From the NCBI GenBank assembly GCA_032718475.1, contig JAUCBJ010006691.1:102275-166274 (forward strand): a DNA stretch of 64,000 bases, written 5' to 3'. The notes under the pieces were generated by a model. The model was given only the letters and a program-made list of their open reading frames with translations. It made no database searches and had not been told where the DNA came from. The position numbers and the translations under genes are program-made. Positions 10,401 through 21,865 of the stretch are shown one piece after another. Numbering within the stretch: position 1 is the stretch's first letter; every line of letters starts with the position of its first letter. The DNA comes from Nemertoderma westbladi (Eukaryota > Xenacoelomorpha > Nemertodermatida > Nemertodermatidae).

Positions 10401-11027
10401 TCAGACAGTGCTAGACCAAGCTGCTGCCTGTCGCAACCTATAAATCTGTAAATAGATTAAAACCTCAAAAACCACCTATGCAAAAAAATGAATAGGCCCT
10501 AGGCCCTACCTATTTTTTTTTCTTAAAAAAACCTAGGTTTATTCCACCCTTGTCTGCTTGTTCAGCCAGGGCGCAGGCAGCATATTGCATATTGCGGCTT
10601 CAGGCTGTCAGGCGCAACTTGAGATGCTACACCAAACGATCTGACGAGTTCGGCCTACATGCTGACATGTAAGCCTAAAACTTTTCAATATCAGAGCAGA
10701 ATACAGAATAGGGCCATCTACGTACACAACTAACTGTTCTCTGGCTCTAGCAATTCTGTTATGCCAGTCCCAGTACACGTTCGTGGGGCCTTCGCGCAGC
10801 ACGAGGCCCAGTTATTAGATACAAATTAAAATTGAGCGACTGTATCACAAAATCAGGTTTTGAGAAATTTACCCACACCACCAATCAATCAAAGAAAGGG
10901 GGACAGTACGTGTTCACCCCCTTTAATCCCCCCCCCCCCCCCCCCAACCTTCCCAACCACCAATACATAACCGGGACATCTACCACCCACGGAAGGGTAG
11001 CACGAACTTATTTCCAATCGCACGTTA
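10401..11027. other. Gene-free, with poly(C) run at 10928-10945
   Basis: No gene recognised. An 18-nt poly(C) tract lies at 10928-10945. Small frames across it code for poly-proline and are ignored. Confidence 0.5.
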
Positions 11028-11333
11028 AATATGCAAAGCCAGGTGGTTTATAGGAATATAATAAACGCAGTACTCGTTTTCATTATAAGCCTCTTTGCGT
11101 TCGTCCTGTTTTGTATTTAAATATATTTCTTAAACGCAGGCTGACGATATTTATAATAATAATAACTAGGGATGCGATCAATATGTGAAGCCAGGTGGTT
11201 TATATAATAATTTAGTCAACGAGGTACTCGTCTTCATTATATGCCTCGTTGCGCTCGTCGCTTGTCCTGTTTTGTCATAAAATATTTTTCCTAAACGCAG
11301 ACTGACGATCTTTATACAGTTATAACTATGCGA
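11028..11333. repeat. Diverged tandem duplication, about 150 bp
   Basis: AAGCCAGGTGGTTTATA at 11036 and again at 11188 is followed in both copies by GTACTCGT, TTCATTATA, GCCTC, TTGCG and CTGACGAT at like spacing. The copies differ by substitutions and small indels. Confidence 0.75.
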
Positions 11334-12284
11334 AGTTTCGAAACTGTGCGAGTAACTGTTGATACATCTATGTGGATATGTGTGATATGTGGAGATGTGT
11401 GATACAACGCCAACGCATCTTATGCCGATGTAGTAATATGGGTATTGAAATAATATTAAATTAATGTACACTCTTAAAGCTGCAGCGAAAAAATGTAGCT
11501 AATTTCCTAGGTTACATATAAAATAATAATATTATTTTTAAGAACATTAATTTTACTACTTTGCAAAAATTCAATTAAAAAATAACCAGACATATACATT
11601 GTGGAATAAACTATTTCAGAAGCCTACACAACAGCCATGCCATGGATAGTATTTATGTTATGATATCTGTCATTCACCTGAGATAGCAATACAACATTTA
11701 TAGTGAATTTAAAGAATGCTGTCTGGGCTGGAATAGCAATACTGGTTGTCTATTACTATTCCTCTCTGGTTAGTCTTAGCAACAACTCCCAGCCAGCAGC
11801 AGAGACTTGACCAATAATCATTCCCAGCAACTGGGAATGACACACACATCCCATCTATGTACCAGCATGTTGGCCAATAAATGAGCAGTATTTAATGAGA
11901 ATAAATTTTTTTTGCCGTTTTAATTACTTTAGATCAATTAAAGACACAATTATTAAAGCAAATCACTTGAACTAATTAAAAACTATAATAGAATGGCGTA
12001 TGGGGATTACATCTGTATAATTTTTAATTATAATTATTTAAATCTTATACTGTAAAACAATTAATTTCCTTTAAAAGGCAGGTTGAAAATGGTGTTTTTA
12101 CCGTAATAACTTAATTAACTAATTAACTGCTATTATCTTAGCTTCTCGAAGGCCACACTGAAATTCTACTTGGAAAATTTCTAAACTTTTGCCAAACAAC
12201 ATGTGTACCAAGTTTGGATAGATTTCATCAAAGATTGGCCGAGTTATTAACGTTTAAAATTGAACACGACAGAACGACAGAACG
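11334..12284. other. Gene-free AT-rich stretch
   Basis: No coding or RNA gene recognised on either strand. Confidence 0.5.
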
Positions 12285-12398
12285 ACAGGTTGATTAATGG
12301 TACCACTACGCTAAGGCTCACTCACTTCGTGGCTCGCCCCACAGGTTGATTAATGGTACCACTACGCTAAGGCTCACTCACTTCGTGGCTCGCCCCAC
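12285..12398. repeat. Exact tandem duplication of a 56-bp unit
   Basis: The unit starting AGGTTGATTAATGGTACCAC and ending TCGTGGCTCGCCCCAC occurs twice in a row with no visible difference. Confidence 0.9.
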
Positions 12399-13547
12399 AT
12401 TTATTATATTACGTTTATTGCATCAAGCATTTCGTCTGATAGATAGATAAATAGATAGATAGTCTGATAAATGGGGGAGTGCACGAATGCAAGAACGAGC
12501 AAAAATCGCATTTTGCTCTACCTCAATATCTAATCTTATGTCGATAAGATTAGTTTCAGTAGATATTAGTAGTATTAGATAAGAGTACCTACAAATTCAT
12601 TATAAAATACAATAGTATTTAAAGTCTGACCGTAGTGGCGGCCTAAACCCTAATTAAAACTGTCATGTAACCCTAACCCTAAGTCATAATCTAAAAAATT
12701 TAGCGGAATTTCCGACATAATTGCCATTATCGACCCGAAGGTTATTATTAACCCACGGTATAATGTCTCGAGAATAGTGAAAAAGTTCTGTTTTTTACCA
12801 TGTAGGCGTAGGGCCCTAATAAGGGTGTTTGAAAAAGGTGGACTGGACACAGAAAACATGGACAACGGACAGACCAATCAGAAACGTATTATGCAAAGCA
12901 GTTTGTTTTTTTTTCGAGTTTTCGTTGGTTTCATGTGAAAGAGCATGTGAAAAAACCCCAGAGAGCAATTTTACTTAAAAAAAATTAATATTGGCCGAGT
13001 TATAGCGATTTTAAAACGCAAAGTTAGCAACATCGAAAAATCAGGCCGTTTCAGAAAACTGCACTAGTGACGTCACTAGTGCAGCAGTAAATGTTCATTG
13101 GTTACTATACAATATAAATCTCTTAGTAACTAAAATAAATTGTGTAGCTAATATTTATTTAGTGTGTTTTTGTGTTGTGTTAAGAATACATTATTTGATA
13201 TCTTAATGTGGAAATTGATTCATGACAAGTTAATTATTCCAGAATAATAATTATTTTTCCCAAACTATACAGTTGTTAGCTATAAAAATAAAACACATTT
13301 TGTAGCTAAAACTGCCAGGTGGTAGATATCCAGTAGCTTATTGATGTTTTATTCAGCTTCAAAACTTAGATTACTTTGGATTAGATTGTGGATTCGCACT
13401 TAGTTAGTAGAAAGTGGACATAGTTAGTCAATGTAGCTGTAATGTATGACGTAGTAAAAATATCTTCAGCTGCCATCTCAATACAATCAGCATTAATCAG
13501 AATTTAGTTGAACTATAACTACTGTATAATTTACATTTTTTAATTAT

Positions 13548-13880
13548 CTATTTTTTCACAATTTTGGGAAATATATATTCCTTCCAGAAGCTACGACTAC
13601 TTTTCAGTAAACTTTGCATGTACTGTATGTATATGGAATCATATGATACTTCAACTATTTCCACTTCGCTGTTTATTTCAAAAGATGGATCTGCGACGCT
13701 AAACAAGGCCCATTGTTTATTGCAAAGATGCATTTGAAATTGGATTTGTGCCATGAATTTAGCGCTTACGATATTCGATTGTGTAAGATAAGATTTTTGA
13801 ATGGCATGTTTTGATGTTGGACATTTTACTTCTACCACATGCGTTGGTTTAATTGCATCTGAAATGGCATCAAAAAATAA
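13548..13880 (-). pseudogene. YqaJ-type nuclease-like fragment inside the TIR element
   Basis: The minus-strand frame contains VVEVKCPTSK, carrying the E-x-K catalytic pair of the YqaJ/lambda-exonuclease fold. This is followed by AQIQFQMHLCNKQWALFSV, the Q-rich helix typical of that family, then VEIVEVSYD and a C-terminal FWKEYIFPKIVKK. The N-terminal catalytic aspartate region is not in the same frame. The upstream 30 residues of the frame are hydrophobic and probably intron or non-coding sequence. It is likely the 3' part of a longer transposon gene, truncated. YqaJ-like nucleases are known as cargo of some invertebrate transposons. The assignment rests on motifs only. Confidence 0.6.
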
Positions 13881-14939
13881 GATTTTGTGGTATTTTATAA
13901 AAACACTAGCTACAATATTAAAACAGTACATACCATTGAAAACAATAGCAACCACAAACATTTGTTTTTATTTTCTTTAACATTTTTTTTTCACATGTAA
14001 CTAGCCAAAATACGTCAAGAACATAAACCAATAGCCCAAAACATTATGTTTTGGTATTTTTTGGTATTTTGATATTTTTGGATGTCAAACCAAAAACAGC
14101 TATTATGAAAGGCAGAATAATGGTGACACGTGCAACACTAGTACCAGTAACACTTTACAGTGAACTGTACAAAAATTTAAATAATTTCCATCTAGTGCTA
14201 ATCTACCCATCCCGCATTGTTCGCTGTAAAAACAATAAAAAAATAGATTAATGAAACGCCTGGAAGTATTTAGCTAGCTATATTTATTTTTAGCTACATA
14301 CAGCTCTACGATACAGGCATGGACGAAATAAATATTATTCTAGAATAATTAACTTGATATGAATAATTTGCCTCCATACCGCTATCCTATAATCGATTCT
14401 TAACACAACACAAATACACATCCAAATAAATACATAGCTACATTTATTATTTGTTTTCTTTTAGATCTGCAATATTATACTTTATATTAGCCAATCAACA
14501 GCGCTTGACAACTGTTGCTGTGTTATGGCTGACGTCACTCGTGCAGTTTTCTGAAACGGCCTGATTTTTCGATGTTGCTAATTTTGCGTTTTAAAATTGC
14601 TATAACTCGGCAAATATTAATTTTTTTGAAGTAAAATTGCTCTCTGAGGTTTTTTCACATGCTCTTTCACATGAAACCAACGAAAACTCGAAAAAAAATT
14701 TCCGAGTCGTCTACCCCATTGGTCTGTCCACCTTTTTCAAGTTTTCGCTTTCTCAGTTACATAATTGGGAATAAGATGTGTGTTTGAAAAAGGTGGACTG
14801 GACACATGCACAAACATCCAGGACCATCCAGGACACATCCACCTTTTTCAGGTTTCAATTATCTATCTATAATGGGCATGCTGGAAGCAGTTGCATTAAG
14901 AATGCTGTCGGTGTCCTAGCCGTATCTACACCCCCCCCA

Positions 14940-14953
14940 CCCCCCCCCCCCCC
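14940..14953. repeat. Poly(C) run
   Basis: C tract of 14 nt, preceded by eight C and one A at 14931-14939, inside the composite transposon. Confidence 0.9.
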
Positions 14954-15724
14954 ATCAATAATCAAATGCTACGAAATTTGTTATAAAGATAGTTCGACAA
15001 CTTTTCGTACTTTTGGAAGGGCCAGATATTTCGGTAACAGTTCCGTTTAGAACTGCATTTTTAAAACTTACGTCATTGTTACTATGGCAACATTGAAGAG
15101 TTCTAGAACAATATAAATGTATCCAGAACATAAATAAAATATATGTTATAAAACATATAGCTCAGTAGCTTGTTATTTCTTAAATTTAAAATAGCTAGTA
15201 ATAAAAAAAATTATTTATTTATATGATATATTATTAAAAAGTTTATCTACCGGTACCAAATTAACGTTTACGGCCTCCATTTCCACTTTGAATTAGGGTT
15301 TCGGACCGCCACTCCCAAAATATGGGGACTTATTTACCTCCCTCGCTGCGCTCGTTTGTTTAATAACAGATCTCGGGATGATTATATTTCCCTCACAGTA
15401 CAATAGGTAGTTATTATAATTAACTTTATACTGTAATGAGTTAGAATAATGACGTTCAAATATATAACAATAATAATCCATAAAAACCTTCTGAAATTTT
15501 TTGAAAAACGTGGACAGAGCTGCTATAATGGGGTAATCAATCTGATTGGTCAATTCATTGCCTGTTCTTTCTCAACCCAGTCCACCTTATTCAAATTTGA
15601 AAAAGGTGGACAACAAAGCTGAAAAAGGTGGACATGCTGTGTGACGCAAATCGCCCGTGATTGGTCTGTCCGTTGTCCATGTTTTCTGTGTCTAGTCCAC
15701 CTTTTTCAAACACCCCCCTAATAA

Positions 15725-16342
15725 CTAATTATTATAAAATAATACGAAATGAAATAAGTATTTTTTTTATATTTAATAATATTATATATTGCGTAAAAAT
15801 TTTTTTTGGTAAACAGCTCCACGTAGCACAATGCATGTAGTATACCTTAATACTAAGTTTGATTATTGTGCTTTTCAGCTACCGGTAAAGAAAATATTTC
15901 GACATTTCGTTATTATTTTCACTAACGCTGTCATCATCGGCTATACAAATTATGTTATAAATATTGATGAAATGTCTAAATATTGCGATTAACTGAAAAA
16001 TTCAAAAATAACACTTTTTCTTGATAAAGTATGCAATATGTGTCTCGGAGCGGCTTTCCACTAGGCGGGATGTGAGTCAGGAAATGTAAGGAAATTTCCT
16101 AGACATTTTTTCCTGAAATTTCCTATTATATTAATTTATTATATAATGTTTACTTTTAATAGTAAATATTTACATAAATATCCTCCTATTAATTGCATAA
16201 AATAGTAATAATACGATTTTTTTTTGAACTAAAAAAAGATTGTGACTATGTGTTTTGTCAATTTCATTATTAACTGAGACAGGGGGGGGGGGGGGTGGGG
16301 GGGGGGGGACTTGACTTAAATCCCCGCTCGGCGAATTCATAT
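15725..16342. other. Gene-free, with interrupted poly(G) run at 16282-16308
   Basis: AT-rich sequence without recognisable genes. The tract at 16282-16308 is 14 G, one T and 12 G. Confidence 0.5.
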
Positions 16343-16430
16343 CCTGCCTCAATGTTAAATTCTCAAATTAGGGAAAGGAGCAGGTTACTGTGACAAGTTA
16401 TTTTAACCACAACAATAAAGTAAACACAAT
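16343..16430 (-). repeat. Inverted copy of the GTTTATTGTTTTGGTT dispersed repeat
   Basis: Reverse complement of 8893-8985 with the same blocks (TTTGAGAATTTAACATTGAG, CTGCTCCTTTCCCTAA). Confidence 0.7.
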
Positions 16431-16447
16431 AAAGTATACATAAAATG

Positions 16448-16495
16448 GCTACTGCATGACAGGGCTGCAGTACTGCAGCCCTGTCATGCAGTAGC
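16448..16495. repeat. Perfect 48-bp palindrome
   Basis: Two 23-bp arms starting GCTACTGCATGACAGGGCTG meet at a central TA with no loop. With one mismatch the symmetry extends to about 16440-16503. Both strands read the same. Confidence 0.97.
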
Positions 16496-16882
16496 TATTT
16501 TATTATTTTATTAACATACATTTTCCTGAAGAAGGCCTTAGGGCAGAAATCTATAGAAACTCATATTATTTTGTTAGTTTTGAGGGAGATAGACCCCTGG
16601 CTACCAACATTAGTGATTTCACAATTTAATACCTCCTGCTATTTTGCCAGTTTATTTTTATTCACATTCTGAAAGCACATAGGATAACACAAGTAGAGTA
16701 AACATTGGAAACAAGTGATTCCTGCTTTTAGTTGTGTTGAGGTGGTTCGTTGATTTGGTTCTGTGGTCGTAAATACGGGGGAAGTATACTTTTCCGGAAA
16801 TTTCCTTGAAAAAACATATTTCGGGAAAACCCACATCCCAAATCTCACGCGGTTACCACAAATAACTATTTTTTTATATCCC

Positions 16883-17003
16883 CTTTATTGTCCGCAAAAG
16901 AGCGGACAATAAAGACTATAAGAAACTTTACGACAAAGTTTTAAATAGTATAATAAAATAAATTGATAAAGACTTTAATGTCCGCATTTGCGGACAATAA
17001 AGT
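16883..17003. repeat. Two short hairpins sharing TGTCCGC arms
   Basis: CTTTATTGTCCGC pairs with GCGGACAATAAAG (16883-16914), and CTTTAATGTCCGC pairs with GCGGACAATAAAG (16973-17003, one mismatch). A related unpaired GTCCGC/GTCCGG segment appears near 58910-58940. Confidence 0.75.
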
Positions 17004-17174
17004 AATTATCCAATCAATTTTTCAAAAATGCGGATAATAAACTATTTATAACATTTTAGATAATAGATAAATAAAAAGTTTATTCTTTTGACTCGATTAT
17101 ATTCGTTCTATTCGCACTATTTATTCAGTAATTATTACGTTGTACCGGTAATTATTAATTTATTTAGTATTAAA

Positions 17175-20100
17175 ATGTTTAGGAGTAGGATTTAGATAAT
17201 GTTTAGGAGTAGGATTTAGATAATGTTTAGGAGTAGGATTTAGATAATGTTTAGGAGTAGGATTTAGATAATGTTTAGGAGTAGGATTTAGATAATGTTT
17301 AGGAGTAGGATTTAGATAATGTTTAGGAGTAGGATTTAGATAATGTTTAGGAGTAGGATTTAGATAATGTTTAGGAGTAGGATTTAGATAATGTTTAGGA
17401 GTAGGATTTAGATAATGTTTAGGAGTAGGATTTAGATAATGTTTAGGAGTAGGATTTAGGTAATGTTTAGGAGTAGGATTTAGATAATGTTTAGGAGTAG
17501 GATTTAGATAATGTTTAGGAGTAGGATTTAGATAATGTTTAGGAGTAGGATTTAGATAATGTTTAGGAGTAGGATTTAGATAATGTTTAGGAGTAGGATT
17601 TAGATAATGTTTAGGAGTAGGATTTAGATAATGTTTAGGAGTAGGATTTAGATAATGTTTAGGAGTAGGATTTAGATAATGTTTAGGAGTAGGATTTAGA
17701 TAATGTTTAGGAGTAGGATTTAGATAATGTTTAGGAGTAGGATTTAGATAATGTTTAGGAGTAGGATTTAGATAATGTTTAGGAGTTGGATTTAGATAAT
17801 GTTTAGGAGTAGGATTTAGATAATGTTTAGGAGTAGGATTTAGGTAATATTTAGGAGTAGGATTTAGATAATGTTTAGGTGTAGGATTTAGATAATGTTT
17901 AGGAGTAGGATTTAGATAATGTTTAGGAGTAGGATTTAGATAATGTTTAGGAGTAGGATTTAGATAATGTTTAGGAGTAGGATTTAGATAATGTTTAGGA
18001 TTGGATTTAGATAATGTTTAGGAGTAGGATTTAGATAATGTTTAGGTGTAGGATTTAGATAATGTTTAGGAGAAGGATTTAGATAATGTTTAGGAGTAGG
18101 ATTTAGATAATGTTTAGGAGTAGGATTTAGATAATGTTTAGGAGTAGGATTTAGATAATGTTTAGGAGTAGGATTTAGATAATGTTTAGGAGTAGGATTT
18201 AGATAATGTTTAGGAGTAGGATTTAGATAATGTTTAGGAGTAGGATTTAGATAATGTTTAGGAGTAGGATTTAGATAATGTTTAGGAGTAGGATTTAGAT
18301 AATGTTTAGGAGTAGGATTTAGATAATGTTTAGGAGTAGGATTTAGATAATGTTTAGGAGTAGGATTTAGATAATGTTTAGGAGTAGGATTTAGATAATG
18401 TTTAGGAGTAGGATTTAGAGAATGTTTAGGAGTAGGATTTAGATAATGTTTAGGAGTAGGATTTAGATAATGTTTAGGTGTAGGATTTAGATAATGTTTA
18501 GGAGTAGGATTTAGATAATGTTTAGGAGTAGGATTTAGATAATGTTTAGGAGTAGGATTTAGATAATGTTTAGGAGTAGGATTTAGATAATGTTTAGGAG
18601 TAGGATTTAGATAATGTTTAGGAGTAGGATTTAGATAATGTTTAGGAGTAGGATTTAGATAATGTTTAGGAGTAGGATTTAGATAATGTTTAGGAGTAGG
18701 ATTTAGATAATGTTTAGGAGTAGGATTTAGATAATGTTTAGGAGTAGGATTTAGATAATGTTTAGGAGTAGGATTTAGATAATGTTTAGGAGTAGGATTT
18801 AGATAATGTTTAGGAGTAGGATTTAGATAATGTTTAGGAGTAGGATTTAGATAATGTTTAGGAGTAGGATTTAGATAATGTTTAGGAGTAGGATTTAGAT
18901 AATGTTTAGGAGTAGGATTTAGATAATGTTTAGGAGTAGGATTTAGATAATGTTTAGGAGTAGGATTTAGATAATGTTTAGGAGTAGGATTTAGATAATG
19001 TTTAGGAGTAGGATTTAGATAATGTTTAGGAGTAGGATTTAGATAATGTTTAGGAGTAGGATTTAGATAATGTTTAGGAGTAGGATTTAGATAATGTTTA
19101 GGAGTAGGATTTAGATAATGTTTAGGAGTAGGATTTAGATAATGTTTAGGAGTAGGATTTAGATAATGTTTAGGAGTAGGATTTAGATAATGTTTAGGAG
19201 TAGGATTTAGATAATGTTTAGGAGTAGGATTTAGATAATGTTTAGGAGTAGGATTTAGATAATGTTTAGGAGTAGGATTTAGATAATGTTTAGGAGTAGG
19301 ATTTAGATAATGTTTAGGAGTAGGATTTAGATAATGTTTAGGAGTAGGATTTAGATAATGTTTAGGAGTAGGATTTAGATAATGTTTAGGAGTAGGATTT
19401 AGATAATGTTTAGGAGTAGGATTTAGATAATGTTTAGGAGTAGGATTTAGATAATGTTTAGGAGTAGGATTTAGATAATGTTTAGGAGTAGGATTTAGAT
19501 AATGTTTAGGAGTAGGATTTAGATAATGTTTAGGAGTAGGATTTAGATAATGTTTAGGAGTAGGATTTAGATAATGTTTAGGAGTAGGATTTAGATAATG
19601 TTTAGGAGTAGGATTTAGATAATGTTTAGGAGTAGGATTTAGATAATGTTTAGGAGTAGGATTTAGATAATGTTTAGGAGTAGGATTTAGATAATGTTTA
19701 GGAGTAGGATTTAGATAATGTTTAGGAGTAGGATTTAGATAATGTTTAGGAGTAGGATTTAGATAATGTTTAGGAGTAGGATTTAGATAATGTTTAGGAG
19801 TAGGATTTAGATAATGTTTAGGAGTAGGATTTAGATAATGTTTAGGAGTAGGATTTAGATAATGTTTAGGAGTAGGATTTAGATAATGTTTAGGAGTAGG
19901 ATTTAGATAATGTTTAGGAGTAGGATTTAGATAATGTTTAGGAGTAGGATTTAGATAATGTTTAGGAGTAGGATTTAGATAATGTTTAGGAGTAGGATTT
20001 AGATAATGTTTAGGAGTAGGATTTAGATAATGTTTAGGAGTAGGATTTAGATAATGTTTAGGAGTAGGATTTAGATAATGTTTAGGAGTAGGATTGAGAT

Positions 20101-21699
20101 AATGTTTAGGAGTAGGATTTAGATAATGTTTAGGAGTTGGATTTAGATAATGTTTAGGAGTAGGATTTAGATAATGTTTAGGAGTAGGATTTAGATAATG
20201 TTTAGGAGTAGGATTTAGATAATGTTTAGGAGTAGGATTTAGATAATGTTTAGGAGTAGGATTTAGATAATGTTTAGGAGTAGGATTTAGATAATGTTTA
20301 GGAGTAGGATTTAGATAATGTTTAGGAGTAGGATTTAGATAATGTTTAGGAGTAGGATTTAGATAATGTTTAGGAGTAGGATTTAGATAATGTTTAGGAG
20401 TAGGATTTAGATAATGTTTAGGAGTAGGATTTAGATAATGTTTAGGAGTAGGATTTAGATAATGTTTAGGAGTAGGATTTAGATAATGTTTAGGAGTAGG
20501 ATTTAGATAATGTTTAGGAGTAGGATTTAGATAATGTTTAGGAGTAGGATTTAGATAATGTTTAGGAGTAGGATTTAGATAATGTTTAGGAGTAGGATTT
20601 AGATAATGTTTAGGAGTAGGATTTAGATAATGTTTAGGAGTAGGATTTAGGTAATGTTTAGGAGTAGGATTGAGATAATGTTTAGGAGTAGGATTTAGAT
20701 AATGTTTAGGAGTAGGATTTAGATAATGTTTAGGAGTAGGATTTAGATAATGTTTAGGAGTAGGATTTAGATAATGTTTAGGAGTAGGATTTAGATAATG
20801 TTTAGGAGTAGGATTTAGATAATGTTTAGGAGTAGGATTTAGATAATGTTTAGGAGTAGGATTTAGATAATGGTTTAGTCTCGAGTAGGATTTAGATAAT
20901 GTTTAGGAGTAGGATTTAGATAATGTTTAGGAGTAGGATTTAGATAATGTTTAGGAGTAGGATTTAGATAATGTTTAGGAGTAGGATTTAGATAATGTTT
21001 AGGAGTAGGATTTAGATAATGTTTAGGAGTTGGATTTAGATAATGTTTAGGAGTAGGATTTAGATAATGTTTAGGAGTAGGATTTAGATAATGGTTTAGT
21101 CTCGAGTAGGATTTAGATAATGTTTAGGAGTAGGATTTAGATAATGTTTAGGAGTAGGATTTAGATAATGTTTAGGAGTAGGATTTAGATAATGTTTAGG
21201 AGAAGGATTTAGATAATGTTTAGGAGAAGGATTTAGATAATGTTTAGGAGTAGGATTTAGAGAATGTTTAGGAGTAGGATTTAGATAATGTTTAGGAGTA
21301 GGATTTAGATAATGTTTAGGAGTAGGATTTAGATATTGTTTAGGAGTAGGATTTAGATAATGTTTAGGAGTAGGATTTAGATAATGTTTAGGAGTAGGAT
21401 TTAGATAATGTTTAGGAGTAGGATTTAGATAATGTTTAGGAGTAGGATTTAGATAATGTTTAGGAGTAGGATTTAGATAATGTTTAGGAGTAGGATTTAG
21501 ATAATGTTTAGGAGTAGGATTTAGATAATGTTTAGGAGTAGGATTTAGGTAATGTTTAGGAGTAGGATTTAGATAATGTTTAGGAGTAGGATTTAGATAA
21601 TGTTTAGGAGTAGGATTTAGATGAGTAGGATTTAGATAATGTTTAGGAGTAGGATTTAGATAATGTTTAGGAGTAGGATTTAGATAATGGTTTAGGATT
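17175..21699. repeat. 24-bp satellite array, about 188 units
   Basis: Head-to-tail units beginning TTTAGGAGTAGGATTTAGAT and closing AATG run without break for 4.5 kb. Most units are identical. Variants include GAGTTGG, GGTGTAGG, GAGAAGG, ATTTAGAG and ATTTAGGT, plus two identical longer variants with GGTTTAGTCTCGAG (about 20871 and 21092). All plus frames contain stops. One minus frame is stop-free (HYLNPTPK per unit) but has no start codon. The array ends 166 bp before the KIF3B exon and probably lies within a KIF3B intron. Confidence 0.95.
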
Positions 21700-21865
21700 T
21701 CATCGCAATGGGCAATACAATTAATTTTATCGCAATAAAATTGACAATATTACCCGATACCTACTTTTTCGATAAAAAAATATTATTGAATTAAAATTCT
21801 AAAAGTATGCCATAATTTCGATGGTGATTTTATTTTTTAATTGGAATAAATCATTGGCATTTTAG

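Larger units (their letters stand above)
12823..15715. mobile_element. Composite TIR DNA transposon with 9-bp target duplication
   Basis: Inverted termini of about 58 bp (12823-12880 and 15658-15715) start GGGTGTTTGAAAAAGGTGGA and differ at one or two positions. They are flanked by the perfect direct repeat CCCTAATAA (12814-12822, 15716-15724). A second, longer inverted pair lies inside (about 12909-13085 and 14528-14697). The terminal motif GTCCACCTTTTTCAA or its complement recurs at about 14726, 14784, 14838, 15588, 15600 and 15694. This suggests nested or fold-back insertions of one family. A 9-bp duplication fits Mutator- or Merlin-type elements, but no transposase is visible to confirm the superfamily. 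Confidence 0.85.

Noticed and set aside
12669-12682. Telomere-like CCCTAACCCTAA
   Set aside because: Only two units, so not a telomere. The TTTAGG in the 24-bp satellite is likewise not a telomeric array.
13881-13961. N-terminal 30 residues of the YqaJ-like frame as part of the protein
   Set aside because: The composition is hydrophobic and unlike the family, probably intron or non-coding sequence running into the frame.
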